A stretch of DNA of 64,000 bases, taken from positions 307,554 through 371,553 of the forward strand of contig NZ_FRAX01000002.1 in NCBI RefSeq assembly GCF_900142465.1. The letters run 5' to 3'. Of this stretch, positions 24,926-34,450 are shown piece after piece; the stretch's first letter is position 1; each line of letters starts with the position of its first letter. Both the position numbers and the translations under genes were made by a program. This DNA is from Fibrobacter sp. UWH6 (GTDB taxonomy: Bacteria > Fibrobacterota > Fibrobacteria > Fibrobacterales > Fibrobacteraceae). The notes below the pieces were generated by a model. That model worked only from the letters and a program-made list of their open reading frames with translations. It searched no databases and was not told the origin of the DNA.

Positions 24926-26494
24926 CTAGTCCGATTTCTTCACCGATGTGTTCATGCTCTTAACATACAGAAAAACGTTAGGGGATTCATCGGTGTAATC
25001 GGACGCTCTCAAGAGTTCCATCAAGGCTGTTTCTACACCTAGCTTGGTATTCTTTCGATAGACAAACGAGAAGGATTTCCGCCCATTCACAAAATGCTTG
25101 CGCAGATTTTCAAGATCGGTCTGTTGCAAAAAGTTTTTCACATCATCTATATACACCCGACCCTGTCGGGCGTAATTTTCAAGCCACTTGGAATGTTCCG
25201 TAGAAAAGCCTCGACGCGGGTCTCTTTCGCTGGGATCCATCTGGACAATGTCAAAAGTATCCGTAGCCAAATTCAACTTCAGGATTTTCGTATAGGAATT
25301 ACAGACCGCCCCGAAGGCTTCACGCAATTTTCGACGGTCGACACCCTTATTCCTATAATAGTTACTCTTGTCCAATCGCATCATATTGTCAGCGATAGCC
25401 TTTAACTCAACCACATCTGACATGGGGAAATTCCGCTTTTCGGCAAAGCCAATGGACAGCGCAAGTTCCTTCACCTTTTGACCTTGCCAGCGAGAAACTT
25501 CATTTAAAAGCCTCGTTTTAAAGAAGGTTCCATCGCCATCAAAACGAGCCAAGACCATGAACTCTTCACCACCATATCGGTAAACCTTTCCTTTGGAACC
25601 GAATGCCCTGGAAATACAGGCCGCAGCAGCCAACACCAATTCATTACCGGCTTCCTGGCCCAGGCTATCATTTACCTGTTTGAGCCCGTTAATGTCTATG
25701 GAATATACAATAGCAGAATCTTCCAACGGATCATTCCTATAACGTTTAGCGTCTTCTTCCATGGCGTGGCGGTTAAACACCTTGGTAAGGCCATCGGTAT
25801 TCGCCTCCACCGTCATACGTTCGTTGTGTTCACGGGCAGCAATAAAAATATGGACGATGCAACAACCAATGAAATAGCTCATCGAGTTGAACGGACAGCC
25901 CGAGAATTGCAACTGGAGAATTCCAAAAATAAACGGCATGATGACGAACATCAGAACAGGGAATTGTCGGCCATCATCCTTGCGACTATTCTTGATACAG
26001 AAGTAGGCCATCACAAGACCGGCCACCACAATAATCAAGTGCGGGGCCAGCATGGCCACCCAGCGCAGGCTTTCGGCGACATAGGCGTTATCTTCTGATA
26101 TAGAGAATATGGTCGGGTAAAAGAAATTGCGAACAACAAGGATCAATTGCAAAGAAACGATCACAACGCCAAAAACACGAAAAGCCTTCTGATGTTGAAA
26201 CCCTTTTCGCAGGAAGGTCAGCAAGAAGTCTAACCAGAAATAAGCCGATACGATTGTGCATACATGAAACACCGTCGATGTCACAAAGAACAACGAGGGG
26301 ATACCTACCGCCTCAAAACTAGACAGTTCCCAGACCGCATCCTGGAAACAGAAAAAAACACTCCAGGCAAGCAATTTTCTAAAGGCTCGATTCAGGGGAG
26401 AAATTTCGTCGCGATAGATATACGAATGCCTTAAAATAATGGCAAGCACAACAACATAAACTAAATCAGTAATCCAATAAAGATGATTTTCCAT
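24926..26494 (-). CDS. Membrane GGDEF diguanylate cyclase with C-terminal PAS-like domain
   Basis: This 522-residue protein opens with about seven transmembrane helices (residues 8-225), a MASE-like sensor. A GGDEF domain follows with YSIDINGLKQVND and the active signature RYGGEEF near residue 307. It should synthesise c-di-GMP. The last 130 residues (CNSYTKILKLNLATDTFDIVQ onwards) match the first sensor unit of the cytosolic GGDEF protein at 17862-19577. Both share an Y-K-(I/V)-LK-(V/L)-NL-x(2)-DT-(F/Y) strand and an end with ADDYTD/ASDYTDE. Placement after the GGDEF domain is unusual, since PAS-type sensors normally precede it. Confidence 0.87.
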   Translation of the reverse strand: MENHLYWITDLVYVVVLAIILRHSYIYRDEISPLNRAFRKLLAWSVFFCFQDAVWELSSFEAVGIPSLFFVTSTVFHVCTIVSAYFWLDFLLTFLRKGFQHQKAFRVFGVVIVSLQLILVVRNFFYPTIFSISEDNAYVAESLRWVAMLAPHLIIVVAGLVMAYFCIKNSRKDDGRQFPVLMFVIMPFIFGILQLQFSGCPFNSMSYFIGCCIVHIFIAAREHNERMTVEANTDGLTKVFNRHAMEEDAKRYRNDPLEDSAIVYSIDINGLKQVNDSLGQEAGNELVLAAAACISRAFGSKGKVYRYGGEEFMVLARFDGDGTFFKTRLLNEVSRWQGQKVKELALSIGFAEKRNFPMSDVVELKAIADNMMRLDKSNYYRNKGVDRRKLREAFGAVCNSYTKILKLNLATDTFDIVQMDPSERDPRRGFSTEHSKWLENYARQGRVYIDDVKNFLQQTDLENLRKHFVNGRKSFSFVYRKNTKLGVETALMELLRASDYTDESPNVFLYVKSMNTSVKKSD

Positions 26495-26735
26495 ACAGGG
26501 TTAATCTAACAAAAAAACAACTCCAAAAAAGACTTTACATCACACCTCTCGGATATTTTTTCAAAATTCATCCAAGATGTATACACTTTCTGCCAAGACA
26601 CCCTCTTTCAAAAGCGATGTCAAACTAATTCAGAAACAGCACCACTTGTACTGACGCTTACCCGTACAGGCAGCCACTCCAATCTGCTGAAGAAACAACT
26701 CTACACAATCGCACTTTGATCACAACAGCATAATA

Positions 26736-26798
26736 TTTACCAAATCTTGCCAAAAACAATACATTTGGTAAAGATATATAATCATAATCTTACCAAAT
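26736..26798. promoter_or_regulatory. Inverted repeat TTTACCAAAT / ATTTGGTAAA at start of the SEC-C gene
   Basis: Perfect 10-base arms lie at 26736-26745 and 26763-26772, with a third half-site CTTACCAAAT at 26789-26798. This looks like an operator. If so, the translational start at 26747 (TTG) may be wrong and the ATG at 26819 the real one. The 240 bases upstream hold no gene that can be supported. Confidence 0.45.
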
Positions 26799-27559
26799 CT
26801 CATAAATATCTGGCAGAAATGGGGCTACTCTACCTTTACGGCAAGGACGCGGATAATCTTAAGGCTTACTTGCCAGACGAACTTTATGGGGTGGCTACGG
26901 CATCCGATATTGCGGATTTATGGAACCGGGATCATGGCACAAATTTTTCCGGCAAAGACATGTGTAAGCACATCGAAAAATGCGCCCAGGTATCAAAGTA
27001 CTTCCATTACTTCAACGGTGGTCTTACCGACTACCGAATTGAGTTCGGCGATGAAATCACGGAGATTATGGAAGGGCAAAAGGGAAAGCAGATATATCAA
27101 CCAACCCGCGAAGAAATCGAACATTGGGGTTTTGCTGAAACGGACCTCAACACATATATTCCTGAATACGAAAAGTTATTCAACGCCGTCAAGCAATTCA
27201 AGGACCCAGAAACAGCATTAGACATCGCTTCTTATCTATTGGAGTCCTGCATGCGAGGAAGAAATCCATTTAGGGAAATCGAATTCCTGCGGACGGAATT
27301 CGGCCTTGAATTAAAGGACATCAACGAAGTTGAAAGAGTGCTTAGGCCGTTGCAGGAATTCAACAACAATTGCAGAATGTGGACAAACCTAGGGCACACT
27401 CCGCTTAGCTTGCCTAGACCAGGTAGCAATGCGAATCCATTCGGATTAGCAAATGGGATTCCTTTCCAAAATAGCGGTCCTAAGGTCGGACGCAATGATC
27501 CCTGTCCTTGCGGCAGCGGGCTGAAATTCAAGAAGTGCTGCGGCAAAAACATGAACTAA
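26747..27559 (+). CDS. SEC-C zinc-motif protein
   Basis: This protein of up to 270 residues ends in the SEC-C motif [19 protein letters not shown], a small zinc site also found at the end of SecA and in many stress or accessory proteins. The preceding 240 residues are helical and unrecognised. The TTG start has no ribosome site and falls within an inverted repeat; ATG at 26819 would give 246 residues. The gene is monocistronic and convergent with the alcohol dehydrogenase gene 5 bases away. Function is unknown beyond probable zinc-dependent protein or ribosome binding. Confidence 0.75.
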   Translation: MPKTIHLVKIYNHNLTKSHKYLAEMGLLYLYGKDADNLKAYLPDELYGVATASDIADLWNRDHGTNFSGKDMCKHIEKCAQVSKYFHYFNGGLTDYRIEFGDEITEIMEGQKGKQIYQPTREEIEHWGFAETDLNTYIPEYEKLFNAVKQFKDPETALDIASYLLESCMRGRNPFREIEFLRTEFGLELKDINEVERVLRPLQEFNNNCRMWTNLGHTPLSLPRPGSNANPFGLANGIPFQNSGPKVGRNDPCPCGSGLKFKKCCGKNMN

Positions 27560-27564
27560 AGCAT

Positions 27565-28596
27565 CTACACAATAGCCACCTTAATCACGCCGTCCAGCTT
27601 ATTTTCAAAAATGCGGTAAGCTTCTTCAATGTCCTGCAGGGGGAACTTGTGGGTGATTAGCGGGGTGGTGTCGATTTTCCCCTGCTCAATGAGGGCGAGA
27701 ATTTCGGCGCAGTCGCAGCCGTCTACACCGCCGGTTTTGAAGATGAGATTCTTGCCGTACATTTCAGGCAGCGGAAGCGTCATAGGTTTGTCGTAGAGGG
27801 CCACCACTGTCACGATGGCGTTGGGTCTTGCGCATTCCCAGGCCATGCGGAAAGTGTCTTCGGTTCCGGCCACTTCAATGACAACGTCGGCACCGCCGTG
27901 GGCACTTTCCCTTTGCACCACCGCACCACATTCCTCCGGCGTAGTCACAATCACCTGGGGATAATGCTTACGCACAAATTCGCGACGCATTTCATCCTTT
28001 TCGCAAACGATAATCTTCGCCGGATTCTTTAGCATCACACAAAGCAGCGTGCAAATGCCTGTAGGGCCAGCGCCAATAATCAGCACCGTGTCCTCAGTCT
28101 TGATTTCAGAAATGCGGGCCGCCCAGAAACCTGTAGCCAAAACATCGCCTACAAAAAGAGCCTGCTCGTCGCTGACAGAATCAGGAATCTTGTTCAGGCC
28201 CTGATCTGCAAAAGGCACCCGCACAAATTCCGTCTGGCCGCCATCAATGCGGCATCCCAGAGCCCAGCCGCCGTTCTTGTCGGTACAATTGTTCACGAAA
28301 CTATTCTTGCAAAAGAAGCATTCACCGCAGAAAGTTTCCACATTCACCGTCACGCGGTCGCCCACCTTCACGTTTTTCACATCATCACCGACGGATTCCA
28401 CAACGCCCACCATCTCGTGGCCCACGGTAATTCCCGGCACCGCCCGCGGCACAGAACCATGCTTAATGTGAAGATCGCTAGTGCAGATGCTCCCCATGGT
28501 CACACGGACAATGGCATCCTTCGAATCCTGAAGTACAGGCTTCGGCTTTTCCATCAATTCAAACTTCTTGTGTTCTTTATAGACGTAGGCTTTCAT
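27565..28596 (-). CDS. Zinc-dependent medium-chain alcohol/polyol dehydrogenase
   Basis: This 343-residue NAD(P)-dependent dehydrogenase has catalytic-zinc residues in SICTSDLH (Cys) and GHEMVG (His-Glu). The structural zinc lobe CGECFFCKNSFVNNC is present, with a Rossmann motif GAGPTG near residue 175. It belongs to the alcohol/threonine/sorbitol dehydrogenase superfamily, and likely oxidises a secondary alcohol or reduces a ketone. No pathway genes adjoin it, so the substrate is open. It is in single-gene context, convergent with the SEC-C gene. Confidence 0.9.
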   Translation of the reverse strand: MKAYVYKEHKKFELMEKPKPVLQDSKDAIVRVTMGSICTSDLHIKHGSVPRAVPGITVGHEMVGVVESVGDDVKNVKVGDRVTVNVETFCGECFFCKNSFVNNCTDKNGGWALGCRIDGGQTEFVRVPFADQGLNKIPDSVSDEQALFVGDVLATGFWAARISEIKTEDTVLIIGAGPTGICTLLCVMLKNPAKIIVCEKDEMRREFVRKHYPQVIVTTPEECGAVVQRESAHGGADVVIEVAGTEDTFRMAWECARPNAIVTVVALYDKPMTLPLPEMYGKNLIFKTGGVDGCDCAEILALIEQGKIDTTPLITHKFPLQDIEEAYRIFENKLDGVIKVAIV

Positions 28597-28623
28597 AGTG
28601 GTAGGGTTATTTTTGGCTCTACT

Positions 28624-29466
28624 TTAATAAAAAATCTCAGGCGTGATACGATTTCTTCTTTTTGCAGAAGGGCGTCCAAGCAAATCAAAATATTGGAATT
28701 TCCTGATATTTGATGGACGTTTGTTACGCGCAATAGATGTCGTATTTTCTGAATCAATCTTCACGAAATAAACGATTGTATAGTCGTTGTCACTTGCAGC
28801 CTCTTTGACAACAAACCCATTTTCGGTTTCTTCCAAGGTATAGGTTTTGCTGACATTGTTTTTTATTTTCCAATCGCCACCATTATAGTAGTATTCGTAT
28901 TCCAGGCAATGCTTGTTATTTGCAGGATCTCTTACAACAACGAATTTTTCATCTTCTCTACTTTCCCCATCATCATCGGGGCCCCTGTTTGCGTATATAA
29001 ATATCGAATCATTCTTTATGACTTTGTAAATGGAATCAACAGTATACTCGTAGTTGAGAATAAAGATGGAATCCTTGAATATTCTTTGGTCTAGCCATGG
29101 TCTATCTGGGAAATCCCCAACAACAGAAAAGTATTCGTCTTTTTGCTGGTATGAAATTGTAGCCGGCGATGGTGCACACGTGTAGTTCGATTCTTCAACC
29201 TTATCGTCCATGGCAACTCTTTTTGATTTGCATAATTCAGAAAGCGTATTGCCATCCCATTTTAATTTTGAGGTCTCATAATAATAGTCCGTAAAAAAAG
29301 ATTCGCCATCCCAACCATCCATTGGATAGGCTCGATATGTACTGTCTAAAACATAACCTGGAAAGGCATACATTCCTCCAAAGTCATTATGATCGAATAT
29401 GTTTAGGCAATCTAAGGCAAAAACATTCCATGCGAAGGACATTAGAATAAGGAGGATTTTCTTCAT
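28624..29466 (-). CDS. Putative secreted protein
   Basis: This is a 280-residue product from the ATG at 29466, giving a signal peptide (MKKILLILMSFAWNVFA) that cleaves before LDCLN. A longer frame upstream lacks a signal and is not used. The mature part is rich in Asp/Tyr and beta-type, with no known domain. The end (KFQYFDLLGRPS followed by a basic stretch) resembles the short C-terminal tails with a D-x-x-GR motif on many secreted Fibrobacter proteins. Function is unknown. Confidence 0.65.
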   Translation of the reverse strand: MKKILLILMSFAWNVFALDCLNIFDHNDFGGMYAFPGYVLDSTYRAYPMDGWDGESFFTDYYYETSKLKWDGNTLSELCKSKRVAMDDKVEESNYTCAPSPATISYQQKDEYFSVVGDFPDRPWLDQRIFKDSIFILNYEYTVDSIYKVIKNDSIFIYANRGPDDDGESREDEKFVVVRDPANNKHCLEYEYYYNGGDWKIKNNVSKTYTLEETENGFVVKEAASDNDYTIVYFVKIDSENTTSIARNKRPSNIRKFQYFDLLGRPSAKRRNRITPEIFY

Positions 29467-29594
29467 TATTTTCTTTTCTGCTATTTTCCAGATTTCGATT
29501 GCGAGATTAAGGACAAATACCCTAAAATCAAACGCCCGGCATTTCTGCCAAGCTATGTCAAGGAGAATATAGTTAAACGTTTTTCTTTCCTTTG

Positions 29595-29650
29595 TTGCCA
29601 TTGTCGAATAATGTTATTATATTTAGGTAAAGAAAGTAAGGAAAGTAAAG
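29595..29650 (+). promoter_or_regulatory. Promoter and repeat operator of the AbrB/PIN module
   Basis: The -35 TTGCCA (29595-29600) and -10 TATATT (29618-29623) are spaced by 17 bases. Tandem AAAGTAA-type repeats (29630-29651) follow up to the antitoxin start, a plausible AbrB-fold autorepression site. Confidence 0.65.
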
Positions 29651-29654
29651 AATT

Positions 29655-29897
29655 ATGGAGACAGCAAAAGTATCTTCAAAAGGACAAGTAACCATTCCCA
29701 TCGAAATCCGCAAAAAACTGGGCCTTCAAGAAGGCTCCCATGTGGCTTTTGTTGAGCAAGGCAACCTGATTGTTCTTGTGAATTCATCAATGCTGGCTCT
29801 GCGTCAAGCCCAGTCTGAATTTTCCGGCATGGCAATGGCCGCCGACATAAAGTGCGAATACGATGTCACAAAGATGATCAAGGATGAACGGGATTAG
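29655..29897 (+). CDS. AbrB/MazE-fold antitoxin
   Basis: This 80-residue protein has the swapped-hairpin AbrB motif METAKVSSKGQVTIPIEIRKKLGL at the N-terminus, which binds DNA as a dimer. The C-terminal part would neutralise the toxin. It is followed 2 bases later by a PIN-domain RNase gene. The repeats between its promoter and start are candidate autoregulatory sites. Confidence 0.9.
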   Translation: METAKVSSKGQVTIPIEIRKKLGLQEGSHVAFVEQGNLIVLVNSSMLALRQAQSEFSGMAMAADIKCEYDVTKMIKDERD

Positions 29898-29899
29898 CA

Positions 29900-30313
29900 T
29901 TGCGAGTAATGCTCGATACCAACGTCTTGCTTTCCGCGCTTTTATTCCCCGGGCAGAAATTTGACTCGCTTCTTGAAAATGTTTTCTCTTTTCATGAACT
30001 TGTGATTTCAAATTTTTTGCTTGATGAATTGCGTAAAGTCGTCAAGAAAAAGTTTTCGACAAAGACGGAAGCTTTAGAAAGATTCATCTCGGCTATATCT
30101 TTCGAATTTGTAATCATCCCGGAAAAATTCAAACAAGTGGTACCAATCCGAGATCCAAATGACTATCCGGTGCTTCTGAGCGCGTTTACTGGGAATATTG
30201 ATGTCCTTGTCACAGGCGACAAGGATTTTATGGACCTGAATCTTGCTAGACCAGAAATCCTGACGCCAGCGGCGTACATAGAAAAGTACGTTGCGAAGCA
30301 AAGTGAGGACTGA
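29900..30313 (+). CDS. PIN-domain toxin (COG1569-type)
   Basis: This 137-residue predicted Mg-dependent RNase has the PIN acidic residues: Asp in MLDTNVLLSALL, Glu in LDELRK, Asp in IRDPNDYP and Asp in VTGDKDF. All are present, so the active site looks intact. The frame starts with TTG at 29900, or ATG at 29909. It directly follows the AbrB antitoxin, so the pair is a type II toxin-antitoxin module. Confidence 0.9.
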   Translation: MRVMLDTNVLLSALLFPGQKFDSLLENVFSFHELVISNFLLDELRKVVKKKFSTKTEALERFISAISFEFVIIPEKFKQVVPIRDPNDYPVLLSAFTGNIDVLVTGDKDFMDLNLARPEILTPAAYIEKYVAKQSED

Positions 30314-30494
30314 GCCGGAATCTTTTCGTTTATTGCCCCTTGACATCCAAAATTTTCTAAACTATATTTTTATAGTGCACAAAAGTGCATTTGGCAAACT
30401 TTGGTTTATGCCCTGCCGTTTTCGCATGTCCGCAGGGAAGGAGATGGATTCTTGAACTTTATCAGCATTCCTTACAATATCAATAGATTTCATG

Positions 30495-30540
30495 AACATA
30501 TAACACTAGTGTTATGTTCTTATTGCGTTTGTATAATCTT
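30495..30540 (+). promoter_or_regulatory. Palindromic operator and promoter of the mobile mystery operon
   Basis: The perfect palindrome TAACACTAGTGTTA (30501-30514), extended by imperfect flanks, lies upstream of -10 TATAAT (30532-30537) and overlaps the -35 position. The Xre-type first gene starts at 30584 and is the likely repressor. The 270-base gap holds nothing else recognised. Confidence 0.6.
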
Positions 30541-30583
30541 TTTGTTATTTTTATACAGAAAAATAAAACTTAAAAGTTATATA

Positions 30584-31027
30584 ATGAATCAAAGAATATT
30601 GCTCCTTCGCTCGCTCACAACCAAAATAGAGGGCTTTGCTAATGTCGTGGATCATGTTCCGCCAAAGCAGGGCTGGATTTCGTCCATCCGCCAGGCTCTT
30701 GGGATGACTGCGTTGCAGCTCGCAAATAGGCTTGGTGTTAGTCAACCTCGTATTGCAAAAATGGAGCAGAACGAGGACAATCTCAAAATTTCCACAATGA
30801 AAAAAATCGCAAGTGGATTGGGCTGCGATTTCGTTTATGGTTTTGTTCCAAAAGAACCCTTAGATAAAATGATTCAAAACCAGGCCCAACAGAAAGCTGC
30901 CAAAACGTTATCAATTGTCAACTCGAACATGGCTCTCGAAGATCAGCTTGCTAAAGACCCGCACATTCTAGAAGATTTGACAAATGACATGATCAATAAA
31001 AATATCAAGCAAATTTGGGACGATTGA
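30584..31027 (+). CDS. Mobile mystery protein A (Xre-type regulator)
   Basis: This 147-residue protein contains an Xre helix-turn-helix (MTALQLANRLGVSQPRIAKMEQ, about residues 42-63) in the layout of the mobile mystery protein A family. It is always found before the Fic-domain protein B and is probably antitoxin and repressor. The ATG at 30584 is used because upstream sequence is promoter and palindrome. Its stop overlaps the next start by one base (TGATG). Confidence 0.88.
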   Translation: MNQRILLLRSLTTKIEGFANVVDHVPPKQGWISSIRQALGMTALQLANRLGVSQPRIAKMEQNEDNLKISTMKKIASGLGCDFVYGFVPKEPLDKMIQNQAQQKAAKTLSIVNSNMALEDQLAKDPHILEDLTNDMINKNIKQIWDD

Positions 31028-31632
31028 TGGCAGATATTTTTTCGACTGATGACAACTCCACACCTCTGTCGCCAGAAGAACGCGAAGGTCTCAAACCCAG
31101 GTGGATTACTACTCGTAAAGAACTGAACGAGCTAGAAACAAGAAATATTCTGGAAGCAGAAACTTGGTTGACCAATCAAAAAAGGATTGATGTTTTAAAT
31201 GATTCGTTTTTGCGAAAGTTGCATAAGAAAATGTTCGGTCAAGTTTGGAAATGGGCTGGAGAATACCGTTCTACAGAAAGAAATATTGGTGTGGCTCCAT
31301 ATCATATCCCAACAAAATTAAAGGCTCTGTTCGACGACGTTTCTTTCTGGGTAGAAAATCAAACTTTCTCGAATTTGGAAATCGCGGTTCGATTACACCA
31401 CAGACTTGTTTTAATACATCCGTTTCCCAATGGCAATGGACGAGTCTCCCGACTGATGGCAGACATGTTTATGCAACAGCATGGAGAAAACAGGTTGCAT
31501 TGGGGAAACGGCAATTTAACTGATATAACCGATTTGCGTAACAAGTACATAGAATCGCTTCATGATGCAGACCGTGGCGATTTCAAAGCCCTGATAGAAT
31601 TTGTCAAAGGAAACTATGAAAAATCCAATTGA
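31027..31632 (+). CDS. Mobile mystery protein B (Fic domain)
   Basis: This 201-residue Fic/Doc protein has an intact motif IHPFPNGNGRVSR (catalytic His present, about residues 136-148). The N-terminal half has KMFGQVWKWAGEYRSTERNIG, typical of this family. Fic enzymes modify target proteins with AMP or phosphate. In this pair protein B is the likely toxin and protein A the control element. Start and stop overlap with genes on both sides show a three-gene operon with the following small protein. Confidence 0.9.
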   Translation: MADIFSTDDNSTPLSPEEREGLKPRWITTRKELNELETRNILEAETWLTNQKRIDVLNDSFLRKLHKKMFGQVWKWAGEYRSTERNIGVAPYHIPTKLKALFDDVSFWVENQTFSNLEIAVRLHHRLVLIHPFPNGNGRVSRLMADMFMQQHGENRLHWGNGNLTDITDLRNKYIESLHDADRGDFKALIEFVKGNYEKSN

Positions 31633-32083
31633 TCAACTTATGGACTGGCGAGAATTCGTTCCCGAAGGAGACGTTCTTGCCGGACTGAATACACTAGCCT
31701 TATTTTTCCAAAATGGAGACGTCACAAGCGTTAAGGAAAATCAAAAAAATGTGGCACAACTTTTTGCTTTCCTAAAGGCATGCAAGGGCTTTGTCGAAGA
31801 TATTGAGCCCCTGCTCTATTCTGCACTGAAAGATTGTTCCGACGATGTAGCCGACACATTTCAGTTTGCTCCCGGCGCAAGGAACATCAAGTGCAACAAT
31901 GCCGACGAATTTTTCAAAATGTGCGAGCAGAACAACATATCCATCAAGGATGCATGCAGGTTCATCTTTTCTGGCATTACGTTGAAAAAGGCTACGGAAC
32001 TTTTCAACCAGCCTAGGGAATTTCTCGAAAAGAACTACAACTTCGAAACAAGGCAGAACCGCGACAGGATTTCGCTGAAGTAA
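31616..32083 (+). CDS. Unrecognised 155-aa protein, third gene of the mobile mystery operon
   Basis: It starts at ATG 31616, 17 bases inside the Fic gene, so it is translationally coupled. It is an acidic helical protein with no motif recognised. The end (NYNFETRQNRDRISLK) meets the convergent TOTE-type gene without a gap. It could be a third component or immunity-type partner of the Fic pair, or an unrelated passenger. Confidence 0.65.
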   Translation: MKNPIDQLMDWREFVPEGDVLAGLNTLALFFQNGDVTSVKENQKNVAQLFAFLKACKGFVEDIEPLLYSALKDCSDDVADTFQFAPGARNIKCNNADEFFKMCEQNNISIKDACRFIFSGITLKKATELFNQPREFLEKNYNFETRQNRDRISLK

Positions 32084-34450
32084 TCACGACAGGTGATATC
32101 CAAGAGCCTCGTATCCCTTAACACGCTTTTGATGCATTCTTGCCAAAACAGGAACATTCCCGTCAACATAGTCATATACGCGAACTTCTGTTTTTCCAAC
32201 AGATTCGCGATGCAATCTTCCCACATACTGCGCCAGCGTTCCCTTCCACGAAATAGGAAAAGGCAAGAATAAAGTATCCAGTTCCTTGAGGTCAAAGCCC
32301 TCGCCAATGTAACGGCCGGTTGCAAGAATTACGATATTCGAATCAATCTTCGCATCATTGATTTCTTCCATAATGCGTTTTAGCTGTTTCTTTCCCATAC
32401 CACCTTTCAAAAGAAAAAGGTGTTCAACATCTGCATGCAAACGTTCGTAAAACCAGTCCAGGTGCTCTGTCCTTTCAGACAGCACAAGAATTTGACGACG
32501 CTCCTTATAAGCCTGTAAAATTTCACCAGCAACCAGCTCATTTCGTTTTTCGTCTTGCCAAAGTTCGTTAAAGACTTCCTGTATTTGCAATTTAGCGGCA
32601 TCATTCTGGAGACGAAAATCTGTATTTCGCACAATTACAGAATGAGAAAAATCTCGTTCCGTAGCCTGTTTCTTCGCACTAACAGAATAACGCACTGGTC
32701 CCAAATTCATTAAAACAATCGGGTGTTGCCCATCCTTACGAGACAAGGTCGCCGACAGCCCCACCTTATAAAGAGCATCGCTTTGGCGAACCGCCTGCTC
32801 AAAAGAAAACGCCGAAATATGATGGCACTCATCTACAATAACTTGCCCATATTCATTAAGCCATTCTACAGTTTTTCCATCACGATAAACGCTAGAAATC
32901 AGAGCCACATCAATTTTACCGAAATGCTTCTTCTTAGTTCCGCTAAATTGTCCAACTTCTTTTTTGGGAACATTTAGAAATGCGCAAATTCGCTCCACCC
33001 ATTGATCCATAAGTTGTGTACGATGCACAAGAATCAATGTATTGACTTTTCGTTTCGCAATAAGCCACAGGGCAACAACTGTCTTACCAAAGGCTGTTGT
33101 CGCGGACAAAATTCCATTTTCATGTTTCAACAAAGCTTCTGCAGCAAGCAACTGTTCAGGATAAAGATTTCCCTCAAAAGAAACATCCATCGGCAGCCCG
33201 CAATTTCGTTCATCATTAACAACAGGTTCGATATTATAATGCTGCAGCAAATTAATCAACTTGTCAAAGCAACCAACAGGAATCGCGATATGCTTCGGGT
33301 AAAAATCATAACAATAAAGAATCCTTGGTTTTCCCCACACCGGCAATCTCAAGGCCTGCGCCTGATAAAATTCCGGGTTCTGAAATGATGCCAACCTCAA
33401 AATTCTATTTCGGAATAAGGCAGGCAACCCCGCAGATTCAATAAAAATTTGATTGCTGATAGTGATGTTTATTTTTTGCGGTAATACAGCCTTTATTTCA
33501 GGATAACTCGGACTACTTTTCCATGGTTCATCGTCAACAGAAGCATCTGAAACAGGCAAAATTTCACGATGGGACTTGGCCTTAAAAACATAATCTTCAG
33601 CAAAACTCTTGCCTATTTTCTGTATTGAAGAAAGGTACGCCCATTGGTCCTCATAAACATCACCGGTATCAGGATTTATAAACGACGAATGATTTTTCTC
33701 ACGAGCCTTTTTTTGTAACGGCAAAGCAATCAGATTTCCTAAGCCACCCTTTGGCATAAAATCCTGATTCGGGAAAAATCTATCAAAAGAATTCATTCCA
33801 ATTTGCGGACGCAAATCAAGGGCCTTCGTCATCAGAGCAGAACCTAGCTCTCGAGCAAGTTTCGCAGGAATGCATTCATCAAAGAAAATCCATACATGCC
33901 CACCGCAACCAGAGCGGGAACGTTCTAACGAAGCAAAAATATTTTCAGCCTTACAGGCCGACATAAACGCAGATGCGTCATCCAGCCAATCGCCATCATC
34001 AAAATCCACTGCAAGGAATTTACAGGTGTCATCTTCTAAAAGAGGATATATTCCAACAACAAAAGGGCGCGAACCATTCCAGCAAGGTTCCTCACCTCTC
34101 AAGTGATTTTCGATTACCGATGCCGTCATCGGCAAAAAACATCGACTTGAACAATCTCCGCATTTTACCTTTGGCTTGTTGCAAACTCCCGGCACCCACT
34201 CATTCTTACAGACCGGCTGATAGCCCGACTTTCCCGTTTTGGCACTTTCAAAACGCCTTGCATAGACATCTGGACGCCCCTGAAAAAGCGACTGATACAA
34301 CTTCACCTTTTCCGAGGCAGGAGAAAATTTATCAATAACAGCAGCGGAGCGTTTTAGCAAGGCTATCCGCTCATCAATCTCCTGCAAGCGTTTTAGCAGA
34401 GCTGATTTTTCAGCTTCAAGATCGGAAAGAGTTTCGGTAAACACATGCAT
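32084..34450 (-). CDS. TOTE-type primase-helicase fusion
   Basis: This 788-residue protein begins with a coiled coil (residues 1-40). A Cys cluster (CNKPKVKCGDCSSRC) follows, then an archaeo-eukaryotic primase domain with FLAVDFDDGD (DxD) and SRSGCGGHVWIFF (sxH). An SF2 helicase comes next, with Walker A TTAFGKT near residue 453, VDECHH near 540 and a C-terminal RecA domain ending in QYVGRLHR. This is the core of the TOTE conflict-system family, proposed to act against invading DNA. It has no partner genes on the same strand. Its start codon lies inside an inverted repeat with no ribosome site. It may work alone. Confidence 0.85.
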   Translation of the reverse strand: MHVFTETLSDLEAEKSALLKRLQEIDERIALLKRSAAVIDKFSPASEKVKLYQSLFQGRPDVYARRFESAKTGKSGYQPVCKNEWVPGVCNKPKVKCGDCSSRCFLPMTASVIENHLRGEEPCWNGSRPFVVGIYPLLEDDTCKFLAVDFDDGDWLDDASAFMSACKAENIFASLERSRSGCGGHVWIFFDECIPAKLARELGSALMTKALDLRPQIGMNSFDRFFPNQDFMPKGGLGNLIALPLQKKAREKNHSSFINPDTGDVYEDQWAYLSSIQKIGKSFAEDYVFKAKSHREILPVSDASVDDEPWKSSPSYPEIKAVLPQKINITISNQIFIESAGLPALFRNRILRLASFQNPEFYQAQALRLPVWGKPRILYCYDFYPKHIAIPVGCFDKLINLLQHYNIEPVVNDERNCGLPMDVSFEGNLYPEQLLAAEALLKHENGILSATTAFGKTVVALWLIAKRKVNTLILVHRTQLMDQWVERICAFLNVPKKEVGQFSGTKKKHFGKIDVALISSVYRDGKTVEWLNEYGQVIVDECHHISAFSFEQAVRQSDALYKVGLSATLSRKDGQHPIVLMNLGPVRYSVSAKKQATERDFSHSVIVRNTDFRLQNDAAKLQIQEVFNELWQDEKRNELVAGEILQAYKERRQILVLSERTEHLDWFYERLHADVEHLFLLKGGMGKKQLKRIMEEINDAKIDSNIVILATGRYIGEGFDLKELDTLFLPFPISWKGTLAQYVGRLHRESVGKTEVRVYDYVDGNVPVLARMHQKRVKGYEALGYHLS

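Noticed and set aside
26578..26705. Small frames on both strands upstream of the SEC-C gene
   Set aside because: Competing frames are of equal quality, with no ribosome site and no family match; called non-coding.
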